Positions 1 through 8,347 of a stretch of 64,000 nucleotides of DNA are shown here, piece after piece. How positions within the stretch are numbered: the first letter of the stretch is position 1; each line of letters opens with the position of its first letter. The DNA comes from CAYJLC01 sp044426345. Its GTDB lineage: Bacteria > Bacillota > Clostridia > Oscillospirales > Butyricicoccaceae. A program made the position numbers and the translations under genes. The stretch is from NCBI GenBank assembly GCA_044426345.1, contig JAWXUP010000006.1, forward strand, positions 1 through 64,000, written 5' to 3'. The notes under the pieces were generated by a model, which worked only from the letters and a program-made list of their open reading frames with translations, was not told the origin of the DNA and did no database searches.

Positions 1-15
1 AGTGATATACTATAT

Positions 16-96
16 AAAGCCGCATCGAGTAGGTCTTAAGTTGCTATGCACACCTATGAAAGCGTGACTCAAACAAAGAAAGAGAGGTGCTACCGA
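16..96 (+). promoter_or_regulatory. Ribosomal protein L21 leader (5' UTR RNA element)
   Basis: The sequence just upstream of rplU contains TAGGTCTTAAGTTG, then GCACACCT, AAAGCG and, after a spacer, GAGGTGCTACC. GCACACCT can pair with AGGTGC, placing the rplU ribosome binding site in a stem. This matches what I remember of the L21 leader family found before rplU-rpmA operons in Firmicutes. The likely role is autogenous control of the L21/L27 operon, which is family knowledge and not shown here. The 5' boundary is uncertain because the window begins close by. Confidence 0.75.
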
Positions 97-408
97 ATGT
101 ACGCAATTTTAGTAACTGGCGGTAAGCAATACAAAGTATCAGAAGGCGACGTAATTTACATCGAAAACCTTAACAAAGAAGCTGGCGACGCTGTAGAATT
201 TACAAACATCTTAATGGCTCACAACGGAACTGAATTATCTGTTGGTGCTCCAACGTTAGAAGGCGCTAAAGTAACTGGTAAAGTTCTTAAAAATGGTAAA
301 GGCAAAAAAATTATGATTTTTAAATACAAACCAAAAAAAGGTTACAGATCACGTCAAGGTCATAGACAACCATATACAAAAGTTGAAATTACTGCTATCA
401 ACGCGTAA
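97..408 (+). CDS. rplU: 50S ribosomal protein L21
   Basis: This 103-residue protein has the L21 hallmarks: N-terminal MYAILVTGGKQYKV, a central GAPTLEGAKV-type segment and the basic C-terminal block KGYRSRQGHRQPYT that contacts 23S rRNA. The open frame extends 17 codons upstream, but those codons fall in the L21 leader RNA. GAGAGGTG precedes the ATG at 97 at usable spacing, so that start is chosen. It is the first gene of rplU-prp-rpmA, with 6 bp to prp. It acts in the large ribosomal subunit. Confidence 0.97.
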   Translation: MYAILVTGGKQYKVSEGDVIYIENLNKEAGDAVEFTNILMAHNGTELSVGAPTLEGAKVTGKVLKNGKGKKIMIFKYKPKKGYRSRQGHRQPYTKVEITAINA

Positions 409-414
409 TTTGAT

Positions 415-741
415 ATGACTACAATCAAAATTCACAAAAAAGATAGTAAGATTATAGGTATAACAGCCTGTGGTCATGCCGACTTCGATGAAGAAGGTTT
501 GGACATTGTATGTTCAGCTATCACATCTGCAGTGATGATGGTTCATACTTATTTAGACGATGTTTTAAAATTAAATTTTGAAACAATTGTAGATGAAAGC
601 ATTGCTTTAATCGATATTAAGATGAATCCTAAAAATAAAGAGATGGTAGAACAGGCTCAGCCTATTTTTACAGCTTTTTATCTTCATATGCAAAATCTTT
701 TAACAGATTACTCAGAAAATATTGAAATAACGGAGGAATAA
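415..741 (+). CDS. prp: Ribosomal-processing cysteine protease Prp
   Basis: This 108-residue protein belongs to the YsxB/Prp family. It carries the expected catalytic pair: His21 in the GHA motif and Cys33 in the CSA motif, with the family spacing. Prp removes an N-terminal extension from ribosomal protein L27 before L27 is assembled. Its position between rplU and rpmA is the classic Firmicutes arrangement, and the downstream rpmA does encode the cleavable extension. The C-terminal third is variable. The assignment is secure from motif plus context. Confidence 0.93.
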   Translation: MTTIKIHKKDSKIIGITACGHADFDEEGLDIVCSAITSAVMMVHTYLDDVLKLNFETIVDESIALIDIKMNPKNKEMVEQAQPIFTAFYLHMQNLLTDYSENIEITEE

Positions 742-745
742 GAAC

Positions 746-1027
746 GTGCTTAGAATTAACTTACAATTTTTCGCTAGTAAAAAAGGTGTTGGTTCGACTA
801 AAAATGGTCGTGACTCTGAGTCTAAAAGACTTGGCGTAAAACGTGCTGACGGTCAATTCGTTCTTGCAGGTAACATCTTAGTTAGACAACGTGGAACAAA
901 AATCCACCCAGGTACTAACGTTGGCAAAGGTAGTGATGACACTTTATTTGCTAAAGTTTCAGGCAAGGTTAAATTTGAACGTTTAGGTAAAGATCGTAAA
1001 AAAGTTTCTGTTTACGAAATTGCTTAA
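746..1027 (+). CDS. rpmA: 50S ribosomal protein L27 with cleavable N-terminal extension
   Basis: This 93-residue L27 starts with GTG at 746, behind a strong CGGAGG that overlaps the end of prp. It begins MLRINLQFF before the mature ASKKGVGSTKNGRDS sequence. The Phe-Phe/Ala junction is the Firmicutes Prp cleavage site; removal exposes the N-terminus that reaches the peptidyl transferase centre. The remaining sequence, with RQRGTKIHPG and GKGSDDTLFA, is typical L27. A terminator follows 20 bp after the stop, closing the operon. Confidence 0.97.
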   Translation: MLRINLQFFASKKGVGSTKNGRDSESKRLGVKRADGQFVLAGNILVRQRGTKIHPGTNVGKGSDDTLFAKVSGKVKFERLGKDRKKVSVYEIA

Positions 1028-1046
1028 TTACTAAAAATTAAAACTT

Positions 1047-1078
1047 AGAGAAATCTCTTTATGAGATTTCTCTTTTTA
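1047..1078 (+). terminator. Intrinsic terminator of rplU-prp-rpmA
   Basis: An 11-bp perfect stem (AGAGAAATCTC with GAGATTTCTCT) closes a 5-nt loop and is followed by a run of T residues. It lies directly after rpmA. Confidence 0.9.
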
Positions 1079-1196
1079 AATGTTAGAAAGCTTTAATTTT
1101 CTATGTAAATTTGTGTTTTATGCTTAAAATGTATGAACGAACTTTGTTTTTTGTGCAAAATAAAAAAGCATTATAATGTAAAAATCAATACACCCT

Positions 1197-1220
1197 GTAG
1201 GGGCGAACAGTGTTCGCCCG
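1197..1220. repeat. Short interspersed hairpin repeat, GGGGCGAAC family
   Basis: The hairpin-forming unit GTAGGGGCGAAC..GTTCGCCCG also occurs near 40361-40384, inverted at 40618-40640 and inverted at 46061-46084. All copies are intergenic. No coding potential is seen. Confidence 0.7.
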
Positions 1221-1260
1221 TGTCGTGTAAAAAAATTCGCATAAAAATATCGGAAATTAT

Positions 1261-1287
1261 GCAGGGGACGGCGTCCTCGACGTCCCG
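1261..1287. repeat. Short interspersed hairpin repeat, GGGGACGGCGTCC family
   Basis: The unit GCAGGGGACGGCGTCCTCG followed by ACGTCCCG forms overlapping dyads. A diverged copy lies at 45944-45972 (GTAGGGTACGACGTCC...). It sits in the rpmA-obgE spacer together with two other repeat families. Confidence 0.55.
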
Positions 1288-1380
1288 TTTGTAAAATTTT
1301 CACGAATTACGTTAAAACGTACGCATAGGAATTACGGACGACCACAGGTTGAGTGTATCGTTTAAAAAATGCGATGTAAG

Positions 1381-1481
1381 CTCCCTCAGACATTGCGATG
1401 CCAGCTCCCTCGACAGGGAGCCTAGGGAAAAGCCTCCCAACATGAGGTAGGTGGCAAAATCTTTGATTTTGACGGAGGGAG
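1381..1481 (+). repeat. 101-bp CTCCCTC...GAGGGAG interspersed repeat (MITE-like), copy 1
   Basis: The unit starts CTCCCTCAG, contains CAGCTCCCTCGACAGGGAGCC and GGTGGCAAAATC, and ends GATTTTGACGGAGGGAG. The termini are inverted repeats of each other. Matching copies lie at 41838-41938, 42965-43064 and, inverted and longer, at 40426-40594. The 1028-1555 spacer holds only the terminator and these repeats; a 60-codon minus-strand ORF inside them is not credible. Confidence 0.8.
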
Positions 1482-1555
1482 TTTACCATTCAATAAAACA
1501 CAACCCATAAATTAAAATAATTCTAACATAAAAATAACTCGAAAGGAGAAAAAAT

Positions 1556-2827
1556 ATGTTTATAGATATAGCCAAAATTAAAATTAAAGCCGGCGACGGT
1601 GGTCACGGTAAAGTTAGTTTTCATAGAGAAAAATATATCACAAACGGTGGTCCAGATGGTGGTGACGGTGGTCATGGTGGTAATGTTGTCTTTTTAGTAG
1701 ATGATAACCTATCAACGCTTATGGACTTTAGATACAAAAGAAAATACTCGGCTCAAAACGGCGAAGATGGTGGCTCGAGAAAATGTAGCGGTAAAAATGC
1801 TGAAGATTTAGTTATCCGTGTACCTCGTGGTACTGTTATCCGTGAGCAAGAAACTGGTCATATTATCAAAGATATGTCGGAAAGCGAACCTTATATTTGC
1901 GCAAAAGGAGGTACTGGTGGTTGGGGAAATCAACACTTTGCTACTCCAACTCGTCAAGCTCCACGTTTTGCAAAAAATGGTCTTCCAGGTAAAGAATTAG
2001 ACATTACGCTTGAACTTAAACTTCTTGCAGACGTTGGTCTATTAGGCTTTCCAAACGTAGGTAAATCAACGCTTTTATCGGTGGTTTCATCTGCAAAACC
2101 AAAAATTGCTGACTATCACTTTACAACGCTTGTACCTCAACTTGGTATGGTTCGTATCGATGAAGGCGAATCTTTCGTTATCACGGATATCCCTGGTATT
2201 ATCGAAGGTGCAGCTGAAGGTGCTGGCTTAGGACACGATTTCTTACGTCACGTTGACAGATGTAGATTATTACTGCATTTAGTAGATGTTTCAGGACGTG
2301 AAGGTCGCGACCCTGTTGAAGATTTCGAAATTATTTGTAATGAAGTTTCTCAATATAATCACTCGATTGCTACACGTCCACAAATTGTTGTAGCGTCTAA
2401 GGTTGACTTGGTTGAAGAAGACAACGATAATATCGAACGCCTAAAAGCAGCGGCGGAAGCGAAAGGCTATGATTTTATGGAACTTTCGTCTGTAACAAAC
2501 CGTGGTGTGCGTGAACTTATGTACAAAACGTGGCAAAATCTTGGTGATTTACCAGAACTTACTGTGTTTGAAACTGAATACGTAGAACCAGAAATGACGT
2601 ATAATCCAGAGGATATCACAATTACTCGTGACGGTGATGTATACTATGTTGAAGGTAACTGGTTATTTAGATTGCTTTCAAGCGTTAATATGGAAAACTA
2701 CGAATCAAGAATGTACTTCGAAAAACAAGCCGAAGATGCAGGTATTTACAAAAAACTTGTTGAAGCTGGCATAAAAGAAGGCGACACTGTATGTATGTAC
2801 GAACTTGAATTCGAATACGTTGAATAA
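1556..2827 (+). CDS. obgE: GTPase Obg (ribosome assembly / stress GTPase)
   Basis: This 423-residue Obg protein has three domains. The glycine-rich Obg fold spans about residues 1-158 (GDGGHGKVSFHREKY, GGPDGGDGGHGG). The G domain has the P-loop GFPNVGKST, switch DIPGIIEGA and specificity motif SKVDL. A C-terminal OCT domain spans about residues 345-423. Obg binds the 50S subunit during late assembly and links GTP levels to growth; in sporulating Firmicutes it also affects sporulation onset. GGAG lies 7 nt before the ATG. Its place behind rplU-rpmA is conserved across Firmicutes, although repeats have expanded the spacer here. Confidence 0.97.
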   Translation: MFIDIAKIKIKAGDGGHGKVSFHREKYITNGGPDGGDGGHGGNVVFLVDDNLSTLMDFRYKRKYSAQNGEDGGSRKCSGKNAEDLVIRVPRGTVIREQETGHIIKDMSESEPYICAKGGTGGWGNQHFATPTRQAPRFAKNGLPGKELDITLELKLLADVGLLGFPNVGKSTLLSVVSSAKPKIADYHFTTLVPQLGMVRIDEGESFVITDIPGIIEGAAEGAGLGHDFLRHVDRCRLLLHLVDVSGREGRDPVEDFEIICNEVSQYNHSIATRPQIVVASKVDLVEEDNDNIERLKAAAEAKGYDFMELSSVTNRGVRELMYKTWQNLGDLPELTVFETEYVEPEMTYNPEDITITRDGDVYYVEGNWLFRLLSSVNMENYESRMYFEKQAEDAGIYKKLVEAGIKEGDTVCMYELEFEYVE

Positions 2828-2839
2828 AATTTTAAATTT

Positions 2840-2878
2840 ATACCTTTTGTGATTTATATTACAAAGGGTATTTTTTTC
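2840..2878 (+). terminator. Terminator after obgE
   Basis: ATACCTTTTGTG pairs with TACAAAGGGTAT and is followed by seven T residues, 13 bp past the obgE stop. Confidence 0.85.
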
Positions 2879-3107
2879 ATTTAGATAAAAAAACATAATT
2901 TTATTGCATCTTTTGTGCAAGTTTTTGTAGCTTGAAAAGTAGAAAAAAAGCGAATTTGTAGGTAAAAATTACACTAAAAATTTTATTTGTATACAACAAA
3001 ATGCACTAAGTATTGTACAAATTGCCTATAGAAGTTTGGTAATAAATATGATAACATATTAATATAAATGCAAAATTATATCTTATAGCAAAAAAGGGGA
3101 GTATCAA

Positions 3108-4988
3108 ATGAAAAAAGAGTACAAAATGAAAACCAAAAACGATACTGCGAAAGTTTTATTGGACATGATTAGACCTTTAAAACCTTTCTACAGCGAAGGT
3201 AAAGGTTGGTTAAAAGTAGCAGATACAGGCGTTCACTATGGTGAAAAAACTTCTAGAATGGAAGGTTTTACACGTGTTGCATGGGGTCTTGGACCACTAT
3301 GGGCAGGTGCTGAAGATTTAGAACCAGAACTTCAAGCTGAAGCTAATGAATGGTTAGAATTATACCATGAAGGTATGACTAATGGTTCAAATCCAAATCA
3401 CCCAGAATATTGGGGCAAACCATATGATTTCGACCAAAAATTAGTTGAAATGGCAGCTTTAGTTACAGCTATTACTTTATGTCCTGAAAAAGTTTGGGAA
3501 CCTCTAACTCAAGAAGCTAAAGACAATATGTATACATTCCTAAATCAAACAAACTGCAACGAATTACACGCTAATAACTGGAGATATTTCAGAATTTTAG
3601 TTAATATGACTTTCTTGAAATTAGGTCTTCCTTACGATGCAGAACGTATGAGAACTGACAGAGAATTAATCGAAAGCTGTTACATCGGCGATGGTTGGTA
3701 TTATGATGGTAGTAACGGTCAAATTGACTATTACATTCCTTTTGCAATGCACTTCTACGGATTAATTTTTGCTAAAGTTATGGAAGATGTTGATCCAGAA
3801 TACTGTAAAACTTTAAAAGAACGTTCTGTTCAATTTATTGAAGACTACGTTTATTGGTATGGCAACGATGGTAATGAAATTCCATTCGGCAGAAGCCTTA
3901 CATATAGATTTGCTCATAGCTCATTCTTCGCAGCAATGGCTTTTGCTGATTTAGAAGGCGAAAAAGCGTCTTATGGCGTTATGAAACGTTTAACACTTCG
4001 TAATATCGAAAACTGGGTTAACCGTCCTATTTTTGATACATCTGGTGTTTTATCAATCGGTTACGGATATCCAAACTTAGTTATGACAGAACGTTATAAC
4101 GCAGGTGGTTCTCCATATTGGGCATTCAAAGCTTTCTTAATGCTTGCACTTCCAGCATCTCACTCATTCTGGACTGCTGAAGAAGCTGATTATGAATACG
4201 AAGCTCGTAAATCATTCGATGCAGCTCGTATGCTAATCACTCACGATGAAGATCACGTTTTATCTTACTCTACACCATTCAAATTCCCAGGTAGAGCAGG
4301 TAAATTCCATCATAAATATGGTAAACTTGTATATTCAAACCAATTTGGTTTCAGTGTAGCTAGAGAATCAGACTTAGTTTCTGGTGCATTTGATAACACA
4401 TTAGTTGCATCTCTTGCTGGTGATAATAACTACGCTATGCGTGCTAATTTAACAGCTTATGAATTAAGTGATGTTTCTGTTAAAACTAACTACAACTTAC
4501 TTCACTGCGCACAAGTTAAAACTATCTTAGTACCATTTGGTGCTTGGCACGTTAGAATTCATAAAATCAATACTGATGTTGCAATTGATATCGCTGATGG
4601 TGGTTTCTCTATCGAAGCAGAACGTTGTTTCAATGCAATTTCAGGCGACTTAACTGGTAAATATACTCCAGAAGAACTTCACATCAATGATGAAAGTGCT
4701 TTTGCAGTACTTCCTTGGGGCGTAAGTGGCGTTGTAACTTTAAGTGGTGGCAAACCAATCGTAACAGACTGTATGCCAAATACAAACTTACTTTTCAATA
4801 CTTCTATTTTACCTATGAGTACAAAATCTTTAGAAGCTGGTGAACACGTAATTATTACTTGCGTATTCGGTGACCGTTCTGAAAAGGCTGCTGAAAAAAT
4901 GAAAAATGTTCCACAAGTTGAAGTTTGTGGCGACAAATTTATTATTCGTGCAAATGGCGAAGAAATCACAGAAAGCTTTATCGACTAA
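3108..4988 (+). CDS. DUF2264 domain-containing protein
   Basis: This soluble 626-residue protein has no signal peptide. The first ~400 residues match the DUF2264 family as I recall it (KGWLKVADTGVHYGEKTSRMEGFTRVAWGLGP, WGKPYDFDQKLVEMAALVTAI, GDGWYYDGSNGQIDYYIPFAMHFYGL split over the domain). This helical region resembles alpha/alpha-toroid carbohydrate-active enzymes. The last ~200 residues are beta-rich. Family members often sit near polysaccharide-use genes, but no other such gene is adjacent here. It is monocistronic, with GGGGAG 8 nt before the ATG and a strong terminator after it. No biochemical function can be given; a cytoplasmic glycan-acting enzyme is an inference. Confidence 0.8.
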   Translation: MKKEYKMKTKNDTAKVLLDMIRPLKPFYSEGKGWLKVADTGVHYGEKTSRMEGFTRVAWGLGPLWAGAEDLEPELQAEANEWLELYHEGMTNGSNPNHPEYWGKPYDFDQKLVEMAALVTAITLCPEKVWEPLTQEAKDNMYTFLNQTNCNELHANNWRYFRILVNMTFLKLGLPYDAERMRTDRELIESCYIGDGWYYDGSNGQIDYYIPFAMHFYGLIFAKVMEDVDPEYCKTLKERSVQFIEDYVYWYGNDGNEIPFGRSLTYRFAHSSFFAAMAFADLEGEKASYGVMKRLTLRNIENWVNRPIFDTSGVLSIGYGYPNLVMTERYNAGGSPYWAFKAFLMLALPASHSFWTAEEADYEYEARKSFDAARMLITHDEDHVLSYSTPFKFPGRAGKFHHKYGKLVYSNQFGFSVARESDLVSGAFDNTLVASLAGDNNYAMRANLTAYELSDVSVKTNYNLLHCAQVKTILVPFGAWHVRIHKINTDVAIDIADGGFSIEAERCFNAISGDLTGKYTPEELHINDESAFAVLPWGVSGVVTLSGGKPIVTDCMPNTNLLFNTSILPMSTKSLEAGEHVIITCVFGDRSEKAAEKMKNVPQVEVCGDKFIIRANGEEITESFID

Positions 4989-5001
4989 TTTTAAACTTAT
5001 A

Positions 5002-5038
5002 AACTCTCGAGAACTGTAATGGTTTTCGAGAGTTTTTT
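5002..5038 (+). terminator. Terminator after DUF2264 gene
   Basis: AACTCTCGAGAAC pairs with GTTTTCGAGAGTT across a 7-nt loop and is followed by seven T residues. Confidence 0.9.
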
Positions 5039-5449
5039 TATGAAATGGAACGAAATCAAAAAGCTAAATTATAGATAAATGACCTTTTGTATGTTATAGC
5101 AAGTTTTGTTTATGTACGGATTGATGTTATATTTAGTGCAGTGAATATTAGGTCGCGTTAAGTTTAGCTTAGAAAATAAAAAAATATTTCATTTTTTCGC
5201 AATACAACAATATCGTTTTTGTTAGATATCGGTTTTTATTTTATTTTTTTTGGCGAATTGCACAAAAGGGGCATTGCAAAATTGACATTTAATTTTGAAG
5301 AAATTCTTTAGTTATAGGTGAAAATATGGTGATTTTTACGATGTATAAAGCGAAAAATGATAAAGTTATATTGAAAAAAATAAAAATCTAAAATGTATAC
5401 AAGGCAACGAAAAAGTGTTTCGTCAATTTAAACAAAATGTTGACAAAGT
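5039..5449. other. Intergenic stretch without recognisable gene
   Basis: This very AT-rich spacer lies between the DUF2264 terminator and the promoter of the M20 hydrolase. I see no ORF with a ribosome binding site, no repeat shared with other spacers and no known RNA motif. Confidence 0.5.
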
Positions 5450-5478
5450 TTGAATTTTAACTGATTTTATGATATAAT
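5450..5478 (+). promoter_or_regulatory. Probable sigma-A promoter for the M20 hydrolase
   Basis: TTGAAT and TATAAT are separated by 17 bp, 57 bp before the start codon. A nearby TTGACA at 5440 is 27 bp from the -10 box and therefore unsuitable. Confidence 0.6.
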
Positions 5479-5534
5479 ATTAATATTAGATTAAAACTAG
5501 GTTAAATGTATTCAAGAAATAGGAGTGGATTTAA

Positions 5535-6818
5535 ATGAGCGAATTTGTTGAGTATCGCAGAGAATTTCATAAGTATGCAGAAGTTAGCTGGACAGAAATT
5601 AGAACGAGTGCTAGAGTAGCTGAAATATTGGATAGTTTCGGTTATAAAGATATTTTAATGGGCACTCAAGTACTTGATACAGACGTTATAATCGAACCTG
5701 TTAGACTTATTGACGAGCAAAAAGAAATCGAAAAAGAACGTGCAGTAAATCAAGGTGCAAAAAAAATCTGGGTAGATAAAACAGAAGGTTATCCAGGCGT
5801 TATTGTGGAGTATGATACTGGTATTCAAGGCAATGTTTCGGCGTTTCGCTTTGATATAGACAGCTTGGCTTATGACGAATGTGATACAGATGGATATCGT
5901 CCTAAAGAACAGGGTTATCGCTCTATTAATAAAGACTCGGTTCACGCTTGTGGGCATGATGCTCATACATCTATTGGACTTGGGATTGCGAAAAAAATTA
6001 TTCAAAGTCAAAATATAAAAAGTGGTAAAATTAGACTTATTTTCCAACCAGCTGAAGAAAGTTATTCAGGAGCTGAGGCAATAGTTTCTAAAGGTCACTT
6101 AGACGATGTTAATTATTTTATGTCACTACATTTAGCACTAACAGCACTAGGGAAACCTATGCCATCAAATACGCTATGTTGTGGTTGTAAAGACTTTTTG
6201 AGTGATACGCAATGGGACGTTTTCTTTGAAGGAAAAGCAGCACATCCTTGTGGAGCATCACAAGAAGGTAAAAATGCAATTCTTGCTGCGTGCAGTGCAA
6301 CGCTTAATATTCATACAATTGCACCTCACGAAGCTGGGTTATTTCGTGTTAATGTTGGTGAAATTCGTGGTGGTGTTGCAGTTAATACAATTGCACCAAA
6401 TGCGATGATTAGCGTAGAATATCGTGGTGAAAAGCAAATAATTGCCGAATATGCTAGAAAACGTGTAAAAGAAATACTAGATGGTGCGGCACTTATGCAC
6501 GATGTTACATATTCAGTGCTTGATTATGGCGAAATTCCAGCAGCTTGTAGTGATGATGAAATTATGGAAAAAGTACAAGATGCTGCAAAAAAAGTTGACT
6601 GGTTTAAGAATATACATTTCGAAGGTAATATTGGTGGTACAGATGATGCCTCAGTTATGATGGCGAAAGTTCAATCTCACGGTGGTGTTGCAACTTATGT
6701 TGGAATTGGTACAGATGCTAATGATTTATTGCACGGACCAGCTTTTGATTTTGACGAGGACTGCATAGATGCAACGATTGAATTATTCATAAATGTGCTA
6801 GAAGATTTGCACAAATAA
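5535..6818 (+). CDS. M20 family metallopeptidase, AbgA-like amidohydrolase
   Basis: This 427-residue zinc amidohydrolase carries the metal-site motif HACGHDAHTS (about residues 137-146), the PAEES glutamate pair and a late HGPAFDFDE segment. The N-terminal RREFHKYAEVSWTEIRTS and the GFLxx-type long first lobe resemble AbgA, a subunit of p-aminobenzoyl-glutamate hydrolase, more than hippurate or IAA-amino acid hydrolases. The dimerisation lobe is at about residues 215-330. A predicted AbgT-type transporter occurs 29 kb away, which fits salvage of p-aminobenzoyl-glutamate or another N-acyl amino acid. Substrate is an inference. The spacing to the MATE genes downstream (55 bp, no terminator seen) allows co-transcription. 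Confidence 0.85.
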   Translation: MSEFVEYRREFHKYAEVSWTEIRTSARVAEILDSFGYKDILMGTQVLDTDVIIEPVRLIDEQKEIEKERAVNQGAKKIWVDKTEGYPGVIVEYDTGIQGNVSAFRFDIDSLAYDECDTDGYRPKEQGYRSINKDSVHACGHDAHTSIGLGIAKKIIQSQNIKSGKIRLIFQPAEESYSGAEAIVSKGHLDDVNYFMSLHLALTALGKPMPSNTLCCGCKDFLSDTQWDVFFEGKAAHPCGASQEGKNAILAACSATLNIHTIAPHEAGLFRVNVGEIRGGVAVNTIAPNAMISVEYRGEKQIIAEYARKRVKEILDGAALMHDVTYSVLDYGEIPAACSDDEIMEKVQDAAKKVDWFKNIHFEGNIGGTDDASVMMAKVQSHGGVATYVGIGTDANDLLHGPAFDFDEDCIDATIELFINVLEDLHK

Positions 6819-6873
6819 TTGAAAGAAAAGCATAGTTTTTGATTTTATAATTATGCTTAAATTAGGAGAAAAA

Positions 6874-8283
6874 ATGGAAAAAATACTTTCCGAAAAGGAT
6901 ATAAAAAAGAGAGAAATGATACTTTCGGGCAATATGTGGTACGTAGTTATCTGTATATCAGGACCACTTGCGATATATCAATGGATGCAACAGTTTTTTA
7001 GAGTGTTTGATACAATGATAGCTGCGCAAATTAGTCCAATGTCTGTGTCGGCTGTATCGTATTTAACTCAGATAAGTAGCTTGGTAACAGCACTTGGTAC
7101 AGGTCTTGCTATTGGTTCGTGTATAAAAATAAGCGAGGCTTATGGTGCGGCAGAATATGAAGACGTACATTTGAGAGTTAATGAACTATTTAAAATGTGT
7201 ATGTTAATTGCGATAATTGTTATAATTTTCATTCCTTTTTCAGCACCATTACTTAAAATAATGGGTACGCCAAACGATTTTATCGTCGAGGGTTCGGTGT
7301 ATTTTTCAATTATTTTAGTTGACTGTGCGATTAATCTTTTTAGCACGGCTTATATTGCGATGGAGCGTGTGCGAGGTAATTCGGGCAGAATTTTAAAACT
7401 TAATCTTATAGCGTTTGTGCTAAAACTGGCACTTAGTATGCTGTTTGTATTTGGGTTTAAAATGGGTGTATCAATGATGGCAGTTGCTAGTGTTTTGAGC
7501 GATTTAGTTGTATTTTCAGCATTTATTTATCATTTCTGTATAAAAAACAAAGGTGATATATTCTCAATTTCATCTTATAACTTGAGAATTAAGCGTGATG
7601 TAACAAAGCCAATGTTATCTGTAAGTTATCCTGTTATAGCAGAGAAAGTTACATTCCAATTTGGTAAATATATTATGAGCGCAATGGCGGCGATTTACGG
7701 TTCGCTAGTTTCTGGTGCATTGGGTATTTCAAACACTATTGGTGGTATGATAACAACATTACAAACAGGATTTCAAGATGCAGGTGCGTCTATTATCAGT
7801 CAAAATGTTGGAGCAGGAAACAAACGTCGTTCGTTAGATGCATTTTATAAATTATGCACTATAAATATTATAATCGGCATAATCGGCTATTTACTTGCTA
7901 CTGGTTATTTACCACTTATCGCATCGTTTTTTGATGGTGGTGACCCAGAATTTTCACAAATAATTCAAGATGTATATATTTGGGAAGCGTATGGCTCTGT
8001 GCCACTTGGCGTTTTTGCGGCAGCTTCGGCACTTTTGTATGGATATGGATATACAAAACTTACGCTTATTTTGAATTTTTCAAGATTATTTATTTTGCGT
8101 ATACCAGTACTTTGGTTTTTCCAAAACTTTACAGAGTTAGGCACACATGGCGTTGGTATATGTATGGGTATTTCTAATGGTGGTACAGGTGTTTTAGGTG
8201 GAATAGTAGTAATTTTCGTCATAATGCATTTGAAAAAAGAAATGGCTATTGAAGAGGCTAATGAAACTAGTTTTACAAAATAA
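6874..8283 (+). CDS. MATE family multidrug/cation efflux transporter (first of tandem pair)
   Basis: This 469-residue polytopic protein of the MATE/NorM family has about 12 hydrophobic segments in two homologous halves. It contains the VFDTMIAAQISPMSVSAVSY-type first-helix region and a QNVGAGNKRRS loop typical of MATE central repeats. It should export organic cations or metabolites using Na+ or H+ gradients; the substrate is unknown. The ATG at 6874 is used because TTAGGAG sits directly before it; an upstream in-frame ATG at 6853 precedes that ribosome site. It is closely related to the next gene, so the pair arose by tandem duplication. Confidence 0.88.
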   Translation: MEKILSEKDIKKREMILSGNMWYVVICISGPLAIYQWMQQFFRVFDTMIAAQISPMSVSAVSYLTQISSLVTALGTGLAIGSCIKISEAYGAAEYEDVHLRVNELFKMCMLIAIIVIIFIPFSAPLLKIMGTPNDFIVEGSVYFSIILVDCAINLFSTAYIAMERVRGNSGRILKLNLIAFVLKLALSMLFVFGFKMGVSMMAVASVLSDLVVFSAFIYHFCIKNKGDIFSISSYNLRIKRDVTKPMLSVSYPVIAEKVTFQFGKYIMSAMAAIYGSLVSGALGISNTIGGMITTLQTGFQDAGASIISQNVGAGNKRRSLDAFYKLCTINIIIGIIGYLLATGYLPLIASFFDGGDPEFSQIIQDVYIWEAYGSVPLGVFAAASALLYGYGYTKLTLILNFSRLFILRIPVLWFFQNFTELGTHGVGICMGISNGGTGVLGGIVVIFVIMHLKKEMAIEEANETSFTK

Positions 8284-8347
8284 TATCGTATAAAACAAAG
8301 GGGAAAATATATAGATAGAAAATATAAATAGAGGAAAAGGTGAAAAA

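Noticed and set aside
1307..1489. 60-codon minus-strand ORF
   Set aside because: Lies within intergenic repeat copies, has no ribosome site, and its translation follows the repeat and not a protein family.
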